From NCBI GenBank assembly GCA_956465555.1, contig OY101115.1:3472001-3536000 (forward strand): a DNA stretch of 64,000 nucleotides, written 5' to 3'. This document shows positions 30,301-38,683 of this stretch, one piece after another. Under the pieces are notes generated by a model. It was not told where the DNA came from. It did not search any database and worked only from the letters and a program-made list of their open reading frames with translations. Every line of letters begins with the position of its first letter. The first letter of the stretch is position 1. The translations under genes and the position numbers were made by a program. Source of the DNA: Nitzschia sp. pyKryTriq1 (taxonomy: Eukaryota; Bacillariophyta; Bacillariophyceae; Bacillariales; Bacillariaceae).

Positions 30301-31632
30301 CGACACCATGCTATCGTCGTCATCGTCGTCGTCCATTCCAAACACTTGCACTACCTGCTGCAGTACCGATTCGAATTCTCGATAAGAGGCGGGATCAAAG
30401 GGAGCATTTTGTTCTTCCACGACACGTCTCGCATACTCCAAAAACTCATCAAGGTCCGAAGGATAGTCTTCTGATACTTCCTCCTCCCCACCCTGATGAT
30501 CGTTGCTCGTATGATGAATCTTGTACTGTTCGGTCTTGGAGGATGCTTTTGATGCTGATTCTGCTACCGGAGTCGTGGATTTCGTTGCCGACTTGTGAGT
30601 GGCAAGGCCAGCTTCTTTTTGAGGGCGGCCGGTAGTACCGGTATCAGCAGTACAAGTAGCAGTTGCATCAGCTGCAGCTGCCTTGCTCTTCTTATTCCTC
30701 TGTTTACTTTCCTGAACCATGCGAATCAAATTCTTTCGTTGGATGGAATGGGGGGCCACTGTTCTGAAATCTTCAGCAATCTCCAAGACTCGTAAATTCT
30801 TTTGTCTTTTCACGGACGAGGATTCCGACACGGAATCACCATCTACATTCTCATTCTCATGCACATTATCATCATTGTGACCATCGTATTCTTCATAATA
30901 ATGGTTACGGGGTGGGACTCCTTCCGGATCGTTTCTATATTGCTGACACATTTGATCTCGTGTCTGAGCAACAGTCTCTGCACCGACCGCCAAGAGCAGA
31001 TTCACCACGTTGGACGACGCTCCACAGAAATCCATGGAAAAGACCCCTCCTGTGGACGATGATAATGATGATGATGTGGATTGATGGTCGTCGTCATCAT
31101 CGTCGTCGTGAAAAAGAGAAGCAGCATCAGAAACACCGCCAGTACCTTGCGCGGAAGTGCCAATCTTTCTCGGCGGCTGCTTGCCCATGGACGACGCCCC
31201 GGCTGAGTAGAGGCGTTGGATGACGGACGATGTAATGTCCGGATCGACGCCAAACAAGGAGAGTCTGGCTCGTTGCTGTTGCTGTTGCTGCTGGTGGTTG
31301 TTTGGACGATGGTTTGGATGATTCTCCTTGTCCTGCTCGCCTTGATTATTGTGGTTGTGGTGGTTCCGTTTCATGATCATTCTTGCCATCATCACTGCTG
31401 TTGGCAGAAACTGATCTTGGCATTGAGGACTACTCAAGCGCAGTCCCTCTAGATCGTCTTCGGGGTCCACCAAGACATAATCTGGTTGTTGTTGCTGTTG
31501 CTGCTGTTGCAACGGCTGCGAAACGTACGTGTAGTTTGTCGTCGTCGTCGTCATCTGCTCCTCCTCGGAGACCGTGCTGGCCACAGTCTCCACGGCAGGA
31601 ATATTATTTTTTGTCGTATTAGTAGCACTCAT
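27382..31632 (-). CDS. large low-complexity protein of unknown function
   Basis: An uninterrupted frame of 1416 residues with no domain I recognise. The N-terminus has poly-Thr, poly-Gln (bases around 31490 and 31270) and Asp-rich tracts; much of the rest is Ser/Asp/Glu-rich and probably disordered. Somewhat ordered islands are SDLDEFLEYARRVVEEQNAP, VGFERTVDDLAFLLKQGSHY, SFWSEVLDVFEDD and a basic coiled-coil-like region VQRGRALIRKIQRKRQALTL, then MKERRLKLRLGRSTLPSHKK. These spaced islands are what a scaffold protein would show, but that is inference. Its uninterrupted length argues that it is translated. It may be specific to diatoms or close kin. Confidence 0.75.
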   Translation of the reverse strand: MSATNTTKNNIPAVETVASTVSEEEQMTTTTTNYTYVSQPLQQQQQQQQPDYVLVDPEDDLEGLRLSSPQCQDQFLPTAVMMARMIMKRNHHNHNNQGEQDKENHPNHRPNNHQQQQQQQRARLSLFGVDPDITSSVIQRLYSAGASSMGKQPPRKIGTSAQGTGGVSDAASLFHDDDDDDDHQSTSSSLSSSTGGVFSMDFCGASSNVVNLLLAVGAETVAQTRDQMCQQYRNDPEGVPPRNHYYEEYDGHNDDNVHENENVDGDSVSESSSVKRQKNLRVLEIAEDFRTVAPHSIQRKNLIRMVQESKQRNKKSKAAAADATATCTADTGTTGRPQKEAGLATHKSATKSTTPVAESASKASSKTEQYKIHHTSNDHQGGEEEVSEDYPSDLDEFLEYARRVVEEQNAPFDPASYREFESVLQQVVQVFGMDDDDDDDSMVSAHSYSGYDGDAPTHTQRHLEENPLISNASYQRVVGAIARKKGHLKKKNKTLDSIISGTVTKKEAMNTKEEVSDPVAPLMILSDEESRTTCTNGDQESSQDETGTLDSSFTQAVREGRAKLRPTNKNTISKPSGDSSVLDLFEMVTEQPTEKNSTPKPAGGPNETRFTISSSCNYNLSSKNRRIQRNDSSMDSESTITIGTSRTAIKKHLRHGNSTMIDKYKIDPLDNSLVSDTSFEPHQRIRKRRFRFRKTRNNVTDVASVGDDLFDNSEPRAVVGFERTVDDLAFLLKQGSHYDQGQEGPQDSSSSGVDRVALLEKLQQVAPELHHAVVARMESAYKNGVDRNEDSASPGPRLADDRGRESYPTTVATKGTIGMSSPSTRPPTRPIDYNTPDKAYWADHSRDYDSSESPGLNRGADRKVEKPFVPKPFVARATKPEGLPLSAVNKVSARSKAVEVPVLNANEMRSTKLDDIVPLVDDSRGSFWSEVLDVFEDDQPSDEVPSISVDDTSYSFTKDLLRIASTRQADGSYLDDMIDNFLTHRVENLGTLVEERKLIMARKEKVFEELKSVPYTLKHRRAGWVTGESGSPYVQRGRALIRKIQRKRQALTLARQRQEQAKLEARILFSDQGGSSSSPCSTSPSSSKAGSDQKQEPGEYARDVSTKGNESQEEVRLEEFLAGSMNMKQPSASSPSSTSISETSKDAMRRMKERRLKLRLGRSTLPSHKKALHEAMDSALDGEDTTPTKPTASTRFIAPPKQPTIPSLRKPAKKECSYEALPEQNSSFCSSGMESGDILQALAPPSPSSPIRDYNQAGNHMNGAACDIEGLRAVASGDLSGDSGRMLLFTSDTEKSEGSINYVESVALGDDSFDGIITRSMKKSEMTPNADDDDIFVNIRKKNSPTSIADFNSIQDEFGFSKSNGVQEPSSGMLDETDEVLHTAMDLSMLQNNDDSGFEPGQFLGIDFQFPTRFSV

Positions 31633-31787
31633 TGTATGAAGAAGGAATCGATCAATGAAGAATCATCAAAGGGATGGAATGATGACGAGAACGATATCCG
31701 ATCAAAGTCACTACAAAGTACAACAGGTTCGGAAAAGGATCTTCTTCTTGCACAGCTACCGGTACAGTAGCTATGGAACCTGAGAGG

Positions 31788-31811
31788 TGATGATGATGAT
31801 GATGATGATGT
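31788..31811. repeat. (TGA)8 microsatellite
   Basis: Eight perfect TGA units. Confidence 0.95.
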
Positions 31812-31927
31812 AGGGACAATAAATTCAAACCTTTGAGTTTCGTCTGTTTACTTGAATAGATATCAAGTACCTACCATGTGTCTGTTTTCTTGGAAGAAGA
31901 GCTTGGCCCTCTCTCTATCTTGATGAT

Positions 31928-31964
31928 CCATCGATCGATCGATTTGATTGATTGATTGATTGAT
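31928..31964. repeat. (ATCG)n and (TTGA)n microsatellites
   Basis: About four units of ATCG followed directly by five units of TTGA. Confidence 0.9.
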
Positions 31965-32465
31965 ACACAACAAGGTTCGAGGGTTGAGAGTTGAAATACG
32001 AAAAATAGAGAGGGCGCGGCCGGCGGCGGATAGGCCAACATTTTTTATTTTTTGGATTCAAAATCAATGTTATATACCGACCTGTTTATTTTTCATAAGA
32101 ACCACATACGCTGATGCTCCATAATAACGCCAAAAATATCGCAGCGACATTGATGGGGCATATAAAACTCCAGCGCACGCTGGTTGTGCTTGGAGGGAGC
32201 GACTTTTCGATATTTTCAAACCACCACCCTCATTCAATTCCGGGTAGACAGCGAGACGAGTGTACCGGTACTTGTATGACGAATGATGGATGATGGTGCG
32301 ATTTGGATGTATTCTTTTTCTTCGCCAGGGACAAGTCTCAAGTACTACTACTCGTATACCGGTAGGGACCTAACATCTTCTTCCATCCTCATTTCCAAAA
32401 TGACATGCTCCTACTAGCAGTAACGAAACAAACCGGTCCCTACACGTAGTCCCCAGCAAGCAAGC

Positions 32466-33794
32466 ATGCATCTGGTTCGCAGTCCATCATTGTTGTTTCA
32501 CACGGAAGTTTGTGTGATCGGAGCGGGGTGTGTAGGTCTAGCGATTGCCAGAGCCTTGGCGTTGGCCGGAAGAGAAGTTCTCATTGTGGACAAGGGACCT
32601 ACGATTGGGTCCGAAACGTCTTCTCGAAATTCCGAAGTCATTCATGCCGGTTTGTATTATCCACCCCACACTCTCAAGGCTCGGTTCTGCGTGCAAGGCA
32701 AACATCAACTCTATCACTACTGTCGCGCACGCAATATTCCCTACAATAATTGTGGCAAACTCATAGTGGCAGCTCCAGCGGCGGCCGCGAGTCAACAACA
32801 ACAACAACTATTGGAATCGCTCAAAAGACAAGCGATTCAAAATGGAGTCGACGATGTACGAATCTTGACACCAGAAGACGTCCGGGCCATGGAACCACAA
32901 GTGAACTGTGGTGGTAATGCTAATGGTAGTGTAGAGTCGTCGTCATCGTCTTCATCTGGAGGAGCACTATGGTCGCCGTCGACCGGGGTATTGGATTCTC
33001 ATTCCTACATGACCAGTTTGTTGGCCGATGCCGAAGAATGTGGGACCACACTGGTCTTGCATACAAAGGTTGAAAAGGCTGTCATTAAGAAGGATTTGGA
33101 TACGAGTAGTAGTAGTAGTAGCAGCAGCAGCAGTGACGTGGACGACAGCAGTCCTGGTCCTGGTTCTTCTTTGCTACAGTTACAATTCGACGATGGGACG
33201 TGGTTGAGTTGTGACGCGGTCGTCAATGCGGCAGGATTATGGGCTCATCAAATCGCTCGACTCTTTCACCCTTCATCGTCGTCGTCATCATCATCATCGT
33301 GGCAGCCACCACGGCAGTACTTTGCCAAGGGGACCTATTTTCAATTGCAAGGAGTACGACCTGCACCATTTCAACATTTGATTTATCCCGTTCCAGAACC
33401 GGGTGGACTGGGAGTGCATGCCACTTTGGATTGGACGGGGCAATCGGTCAAGTTCGGACCCGATGTGGAGTGGGTGGATGCCAGTATCGACGATCCGAGT
33501 CAGATTTCATTGCTACCAGATCCGCAGAGAGGAGAACGCTTTTATGAACAAGTCCGAAAATATTGGCCACATCTCCCCGACGGCAAACTCGTCCCGGACT
33601 ACGTTGGTATTCGACCCAAGCTAAACCACCCAGCGAACGGAACACTTGGATTTGAGGACTTTCGGATTGTTGGGAAAGAGACACATGGTGTGAAAGGGTT
33701 GGTTCACTTGTTCGGAATCGAGAGTCCGGGTTTGACAAGCAGCATGGCCATTGCTGACTACGTAGCAGATCTTCTCCTCAAGGAAATTTGTTGA
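32466..33794 (+). CDS. L2HGDH: L-2-hydroxyglutarate dehydrogenase-like FAD enzyme
   Basis: 442 residues. The FAD-binding loop VIGAGCVGLAIARALALAGR begins at about residue 17 and is followed by VIHAGLYYPPHTLKARFCVQG, characteristic of the L2HGDH/LhgO family, which oxidises L-2-hydroxyglutarate to 2-oxoglutarate. Later family features are VVNAAGLWAHQIAR, YFAKGTYFQLQG, HLIYPVPEPGGLGVHATLD and the C-terminal HLFGIESPGLTSSMAIADY. Three Ser-rich insertions (near residues 160, 215 and 275) sit between conserved blocks, probably surface loops. The usual mitochondrial presequence is absent: the protein starts almost at the Rossmann strand, so an upstream exon may be missing or the enzyme is cytosolic. 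It converges on SART1 with 49 bases between stops. Confidence 0.9.
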   Translation: MHLVRSPSLLFHTEVCVIGAGCVGLAIARALALAGREVLIVDKGPTIGSETSSRNSEVIHAGLYYPPHTLKARFCVQGKHQLYHYCRARNIPYNNCGKLIVAAPAAAASQQQQQLLESLKRQAIQNGVDDVRILTPEDVRAMEPQVNCGGNANGSVESSSSSSSGGALWSPSTGVLDSHSYMTSLLADAEECGTTLVLHTKVEKAVIKKDLDTSSSSSSSSSSDVDDSSPGPGSSLLQLQFDDGTWLSCDAVVNAAGLWAHQIARLFHPSSSSSSSSSWQPPRQYFAKGTYFQLQGVRPAPFQHLIYPVPEPGGLGVHATLDWTGQSVKFGPDVEWVDASIDDPSQISLLPDPQRGERFYEQVRKYWPHLPDGKLVPDYVGIRPKLNHPANGTLGFEDFRIVGKETHGVKGLVHLFGIESPGLTSSMAIADYVADLLLKEIC

Positions 33795-33843
33795 ACATGA
33801 AGTGGACTTCAAGGCTTTGGCTCTATCATTACAATAACATACT

Positions 33844-36255
33844 CTATGATGTCTTGTGAACGATAAAGGCCTTACCAGTGGCCTTTTGGGTCGCCTTGAG
33901 AGCACCAAGAGTGCCAGCAGCTGTACCATCTCGGGCTGCCGCCACCGATCGAGACGCCATCCGAGCTTGGGCTTGTTCCCGCTCAATTTGTTTGAGGCGT
34001 TTTTCTTCCTTCTTTTTGCCTCCTCCGTGGCCATGAAATTGGTAGCACAAATCGCGATAGGCTTCTTTGGTGGTCAACAAACGACCGTGTTTGTCACGGT
34101 ATTCAAGTTTGATCTCGCGGTTGGCCAATTCGCGATCCTTGTCAGTAGCATTTCTGCCGATCTTTACAACCTGGGAAAGATCAACCGGAGCATAATTATC
34201 ATAATTCCTTTCATCCTTGGCCCTTCCCTTGAGTTCTTCTGTACCGGCTTTCTTTGAGATTTCTCCCGTCGTCTTGAGCATGGAAACAAAGCTAGAAAGA
34301 CCACGACCCACTCCCGCCGATCGAGAGGTGCTACCATCAAACCCAGTATCAACCAAATCATCTGTCTTGACTTCTTTGGCAAGCTCTTCCATGTCGACAT
34401 CCTCTTCCTCGGCAGTTTCGACCAACACTTCCTTACTTTCGGCCTCCTTGGCAGTTGTGGCGTCTTCCTCCTTCTTGACGACAACTTGATTCGCCTTGGC
34501 AGTGGCTCGCTGTTGTTTCGCCTTCTCGGCCTCCCTCTCCTTTTGTTGTGCCCTCGCTTGTAGGGCTAACGTGAACTCGCGAGTATCATCAATCACAAAG
34601 GTAATCCCTCCAGAAGACCCAGCCGAGGCTGATTCTCCATTGGAATGATGTTCTTTAGACATGGATTTGACTGATTCGGCTACTGCATCTGCACCTTTGG
34701 CTGGCTTGTTCATGTCCCGAAGTCGATTCAAACGTCGAGCCTTGGCAAGGGCAGCATTCAAAAAGGAGTCGTCTGGTTCTTCGTCTAGAACAGACTCCTC
34801 TGATTGCTTACTTTTGGTCTTGTCTGCAAACGCCTTCTGGGTCCGTTCATTTCCCTTGGCCATGATTTCATCATATTTGGTCCTCTTTTCTTTTTTCTGG
34901 ATCATTTCTCCGTTTTCTTGCTTGACGGATACGAACCCTGTTTTCGTGACAGGCACTTCCCCTTCATCATCATCATCATCGTCGTCCGTACGGCGGCGCT
35001 TTCGCAGTCCTGAAGAAGTTGGCATCGCTGTTTCCTCGAGTTGTTCCAGCAAATTCGATTTCGCGCCATTGCTACTGGCATCGGGCGCAGCATCCTCATC
35101 CTGTTCTTCTTCGTCGTCGCTCTCGAGTTGAGTTTTCCGACGCTTCTTGTCCTTTTTCTTTTTCTTCTTTTTGAACTTGCCATCCTTTTTCTTTCTACGC
35201 ATCGCACGTTCAGCTTCTTCCTCCTCCAAGGTCATGTAATCGCTTGCCGCAAGATCGGCCTTGACTGGAACTAACGAAATCGCTTTGCCCGTTTGCATTT
35301 TATCAAAGTCAGTCATGGACGACTCTTGATTCGCATCCTTGGATCCACCGATGCGAAATCCACGTGATAGCTTGTCACCACCTTCGTCGTCGTCCATGGG
35401 GTCTCCTCCTCCTAGCAAGGTATTGCCACGTTCTCGTTTTGCGGGCCCCAAGGTACCACCCAACTCTTCAAATTCATCATCATCAAAGCCTGCGTAGCCT
35501 CCTGCTCGTCCCATACCCATTTCTAATAATCGTTTCTTCCGAAGGCCATCTTGCTGTTTTTTGCTTTCCGTCAAGTTGACATTTTCCAGCGCCACACCCC
35601 CTTCATTGAGACCCACCAACTTTCGTGATGTTTTGTCATCTAATGATTGCGAAAGAAGAGGAGCATCCGCTAATGTTAAAACCGTAGTAGTGCCTGCCTC
35701 GAGATCATTCAAGTTGTGAGCCACCTGGAGTCCATCGAGATCCTTTTCATCATACTCTCCACCACTGACAGCAGCAGATGTCGATTTCTGTTTCTTGGAC
35801 GATTTTGATTTTTCGGTAGTAGGAGCTGCTGTGGCTGCTGCTTTATTTTTTCGCATTTGTTCGGCCCACGAAAGAGCCGAATTCCCCGCGTCCTCAGCCA
35901 ATGTGGAGTCCCCGAACGTTTGTGCGACACCCGCTTCCACTTCTCGTTTCAATTTCGCTTGCGCAATTCGTTCCGCCACTTCGCTGGCAGCGCGATCATT
36001 GGCCGCGGGTTTGTGAACGTCTTGCTTTTGCGAGGAAGATCGGAGGGGAGGCATTCCGAGCTTTTCTCGCAATTTATTGGTTTCGTCCACGGACATTTCC
36101 AGAATCTCCTCTTGATCTCCGGTTGATGTCTCTTCTGTCCCAGCACCGCCTTGTTGGACCCGTTGTGCTGGAGACATTCGCAAGGGCGCCAAACCTAAAT
36201 CGGCTCGGAGCCGATTTGTTTCCTCAATGGAGAGTTCGATCACCTCTTCCGACAT
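33844..36255 (-). CDS. SART1: U4/U6.U5 tri-snRNP protein SART1/Snu66 with two HIND motifs
   Basis: 803 residues, near the human length (~800). SART1/Snu66 bridges U4/U6 and U5 in the tri-snRNP. At the N-terminus two copies of SxxETNxLRxxLGxxPLR occur: LSIEETNRLRADLGLAPLR (about 8-26) and MSVDETNKLREKLGMPPLR (about 54-72); these match the Hub1-interaction (HIND) consensus known from Snu66. The central part has the family's LAHxLNDLEAGTTTVLTL-like segment, ILTLADAPLL and VALENVNLTESKK. Long acidic and Lys-rich disordered stretches follow, and the conserved C-terminal end carries YREFCYQFHGHGGGKKKEEKR-type sequence (here LCYQFHGHGGGKKKEEKR). No intron. The start ATG at 36255 immediately precedes HIND 1. 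Confidence 0.93.
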   Translation of the reverse strand: MSEEVIELSIEETNRLRADLGLAPLRMSPAQRVQQGGAGTEETSTGDQEEILEMSVDETNKLREKLGMPPLRSSSQKQDVHKPAANDRAASEVAERIAQAKLKREVEAGVAQTFGDSTLAEDAGNSALSWAEQMRKNKAAATAAPTTEKSKSSKKQKSTSAAVSGGEYDEKDLDGLQVAHNLNDLEAGTTTVLTLADAPLLSQSLDDKTSRKLVGLNEGGVALENVNLTESKKQQDGLRKKRLLEMGMGRAGGYAGFDDDEFEELGGTLGPAKRERGNTLLGGGDPMDDDEGGDKLSRGFRIGGSKDANQESSMTDFDKMQTGKAISLVPVKADLAASDYMTLEEEEAERAMRRKKKDGKFKKKKKKKDKKRRKTQLESDDEEEQDEDAAPDASSNGAKSNLLEQLEETAMPTSSGLRKRRRTDDDDDDDEGEVPVTKTGFVSVKQENGEMIQKKEKRTKYDEIMAKGNERTQKAFADKTKSKQSEESVLDEEPDDSFLNAALAKARRLNRLRDMNKPAKGADAVAESVKSMSKEHHSNGESASAGSSGGITFVIDDTREFTLALQARAQQKEREAEKAKQQRATAKANQVVVKKEEDATTAKEAESKEVLVETAEEEDVDMEELAKEVKTDDLVDTGFDGSTSRSAGVGRGLSSFVSMLKTTGEISKKAGTEELKGRAKDERNYDNYAPVDLSQVVKIGRNATDKDRELANREIKLEYRDKHGRLLTTKEAYRDLCYQFHGHGGGKKKEEKRLKQIEREQAQARMASRSVAAARDGTAAGTLGALKATQKATGKAFIVHKTS

Positions 36256-36758
36256 TTGTTCTTATTCAAAAAGTGTAAGAGACAACGACGTGTCGTGCTT
36301 CAGTCAGTGCAGTAGTGAGTAGCTCTCTTGTTCTAGCGTGCGTACAATGCAACTTTATGCCATGTTACGATGATTCTGCCTCTAAAGGCTTGTTGATGTC
36401 TCGGTTCTCGGTGGCCAGTCCATCGTCGTCGCCGCTCGCTTTCTGTGATGATCATCATCGCAGTTCGCAGTCATCAGGTTTCGTATCGTGCGGTCGGCGG
36501 TCGGCGGTCGAGCGATCGTCGCACGTTTCCGACGCACGTTTGTATTGGGGTTTGGCCTCTGCTTTGTGATTTGGGGGCCGACCCCCCAAAATGGGTACAG
36601 TACGCCAAAGCGAACGGGTAAAACTACAGGTACATAACCCTGAAAAATCTACCGAAGTCGTACTTTTCTACCAGATGCGGATTTCCCGTATGTAGAAATA
36701 GGTCTACGGTGACTGAAGAAAGTAGATTTCGGACGGTAGCTGAAAAATAAATCTACCG

Positions 36759-36789
36759 CCGCGTCGCTCGTTTCGTCGCCTTTTGCGAC
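36759..36789 (+). repeat. dispersed repeat, copy 1
   Basis: The exact 15-mer CCGCGTCGCTCGTTT followed by a diverged CGTC/TCGC...GCGAC end; copy 2 lies at 36929-36960, 170 bases on, same orientation. Confidence 0.65.
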
Positions 36790-36928
36790 GTTTTATTCTA
36801 CCCGACAAAGAACAGACGCTGCACGATAACAACACGCACGTTCACAACCCCTCAAAACGTTCACGCACTACTTTGTAGTTGAAAAAAATTCTACTGTACC
36901 GTACTGTCTGTGCGCCGCAAATCGATTT

Positions 36929-36960
36929 CCGCGTCGCTCGTTTTCATCGCATTTTTCGAC
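36929..36960 (+). repeat. dispersed repeat, copy 2
   Basis: Second copy of the element at 36759-36789, sharing CCGCGTCGCTCGTTT and a similar CGAC end. Confidence 0.65.
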
Positions 36961-36990
36961 AAAACAATTCACACCAACCCAATAACAATA

Positions 36991-37017
36991 ATGCTCGTCA
37001 TGATAAAGGACGACGGT

Positions 37018-37054
<37 letters not shown>

Positions 37055-37411
37055 CGTGAGAATCTTCATACGGCGGCCCCACGAATTTTATTCCATGCCA
37101 AGCTTCTTCTCGAGGAACAGCAAATGGCACCCAAAGAAACATAAAAGAAAGCACCGCGCATTCCTGTTGCTGTCAAATCAGCAGAAGCAGCACAACGAGA
37201 GAGCAGAGGAAATGACACAGCGCAACCACCTCCAGAAGCCGCACTGGTGGTGAAGAATAATGAGGATGATATTGACGACGACAATGATGAGGATGACAAC
37301 GAAGAAGAAATCATTCTGCCCGATCCGAGTCCAGGCATTGCAGCTACTCCAGGAGAAGCATTCCTCAAAAGGAAAAATCTCTCATCATCGTCAGAGGAAG
37401 AATACTGCTAG
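36991..37411 (+). other. possible coding remnant or unrecognised small spliced gene
   Basis: From the ATG at 36991 a frame reads MLVMIKDDGN then poly-Ser from (AGC)11, and stops at a GTGAGA that could be a splice donor (about 37056). Downstream a second frame (37145-37411) is open for 88 codons and looks like protein: Ala/Glu-rich, Pro-rich, strongly acidic (NNEDDIDDDNDEDDNEEE) and then ILPDPSPGIAATPGEAF. I found no clean acceptor that joins the two in phase, so this may be a decayed gene. The minus strand is also open over part of it. Confidence 0.3.
37021..37053. repeat. (AGC)11 microsatellite
   Basis: Eleven perfect AGC units. Confidence 0.95.
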
Positions 37412-37664
37412 CTTTCAACAGGGGGAAGAAGAACAATACCAGCAGCAAAACGAAAGAAGCCTCATCCATCATTGAGCAGCTAGTACCGCCGGAGGGAATA
37501 CCTACCACTGCTGACCGAATACGAGATCAAGCAAGCAAATGGCAGAGGAAGATGCCTATCAAAAAGAAGAAGCCCGTCGTCTCAAGCAGGATAAACAAGC
37601 CACATAGTAGTAGTACTGTGTAGTGCCATCAGCGAGCAAGCTAGCGACTCTCTAGAATTATTTT

Positions 37665-37940
37665 TAGTCAGTACTTGTAATATCGTAAAGCAGCCACAGA
37701 GTGTAGTAGTACTAGTACTTCGCTGCTTTACGATATAGTACTTAGTACTACTAGAGTGACAGTAGTTACTAAATTACCTCAGCTCTCTACTCTACTACTA
37801 GCTAGTCAGTACTTGTAATATCGTAAAGCAGCCACAGAGTGTAGTAGTACTAGTACTTCGCTGCTTTACGATATAGTACTTAGTACTACTAGAGTGACAG
37901 TAGTTACTAAATTACCTCAGCTCTCTACTCTACTACTAGC
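37665..37940. repeat. 138-base perfect tandem duplication with internal hairpin
   Basis: Two head-to-tail copies (37665-37802 and 37803-37940) read identical base for base. Each holds a perfect 13-base inverted repeat, TATCGTAAAGCAG ... CTGCTTTACGATA, 29 bases apart, with AGTACTAGTACT (a palindrome) in the loop and flanking GTACTT/AAGTAC that can lengthen the stem. Identity suggests a very recent duplication or gene-conversion-like homogenisation. No coding frame. Confidence 0.92.
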
Positions 37941-38683
37941 TAGTAGCTCTAGCTAGAGTAGAGACGAGTACAAGTACAAGTAGTTGTACAAGTACTGCTA
38001 CGAGATGCATCATAATACTAGCTACTGTTGTGTTTCGCGACTTGTTGACACCGCGTGCCCACCGTGTGCTTTCGGCTCTCCAACCGACTTGACGCATTTC
38101 GCGTCCAAAAGGGGTGAGAGCGCACCGACTTGTACGATTTCGGAGATGAGAACCCCGTGTTATTGTTAGTAGATTTTATGGTAGATTATTTTTCGACTAC
38201 ATTCACAGTACCGGTACAGGATGATTCTGACTATTGATAGTACATTAGTCTCTCTACTCTAGCTAGACTTCCCTCTAGCTAGAGGTACGCATCTTTTCGT
38301 CCAGACAATGACAGCCTCAAATACAGAGTAATAGTTCCTCCCTTGCTACGTACGAAGTGTGCCGCCTCCCTTTCTTAGAAAACCTATCTTCTACTCTCTA
38401 CTATTAGAGCCAGAACTGCACTTTAGTTCAACCTCATTTCCTTCTCTCTGCCTCTGCTGGAATCGAGAAATCGCAGCAAACCACCAGTCTACAACCGGGA
38501 CGTAGTACGTAGCGTGTCTATTCGACAGATTCGTCAGACGGCCCAGTCAATAAAGGCAGCGAAAAAGAAAACCGACTAGCAGGCCACACACGACCATTCG
38601 ATACTTTAAGATAGACAAAGGCATCAAGACAAGACACTCGCCAGTTAGCATTCAAAACAACTGCAATTATAACCTTCTAGGAG

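Larger units (their letters stand above)
31633..32465. promoter_or_regulatory. divergent promoter region with microsatellites
   Basis: 833 bases between divergent starts. Contains (TGA)8 at 31788-31811, ATCG repeats then (TTGA)5 at 31928-31964, and TACCGGTA sites near 31756, 32262 and 32354. No supported gene. Confidence 0.45.
36256..38683. other. gene-poor region with repeats
   Basis: 2.4 kb between two genes on the minus strand. It includes a palindromic GGGGGCCGACCCCCC hairpin (36569-36592), a short dispersed repeat pair, (AGC)11, a coding-like remnant (36991-37411), the 138-base tandem duplication (37665-37940) and about 700 bases of CTACTCTAG/GTAGTAC-rich sequence in which I see no gene. 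The last part before the threonine aldolase stop is presumably its 3' flank. Confidence 0.6.

Noticed and set aside
37665-37940. CRISPR-like repeat array
   Set aside because: Only two units, each an imperfect palindrome with identical rather than variable spacers, in a eukaryotic nuclear setting.
36256-38683. Degenerate mobile element
   Set aside because: No transposase or reverse transcriptase homology and no terminal repeats that frame the region; only short repeats.
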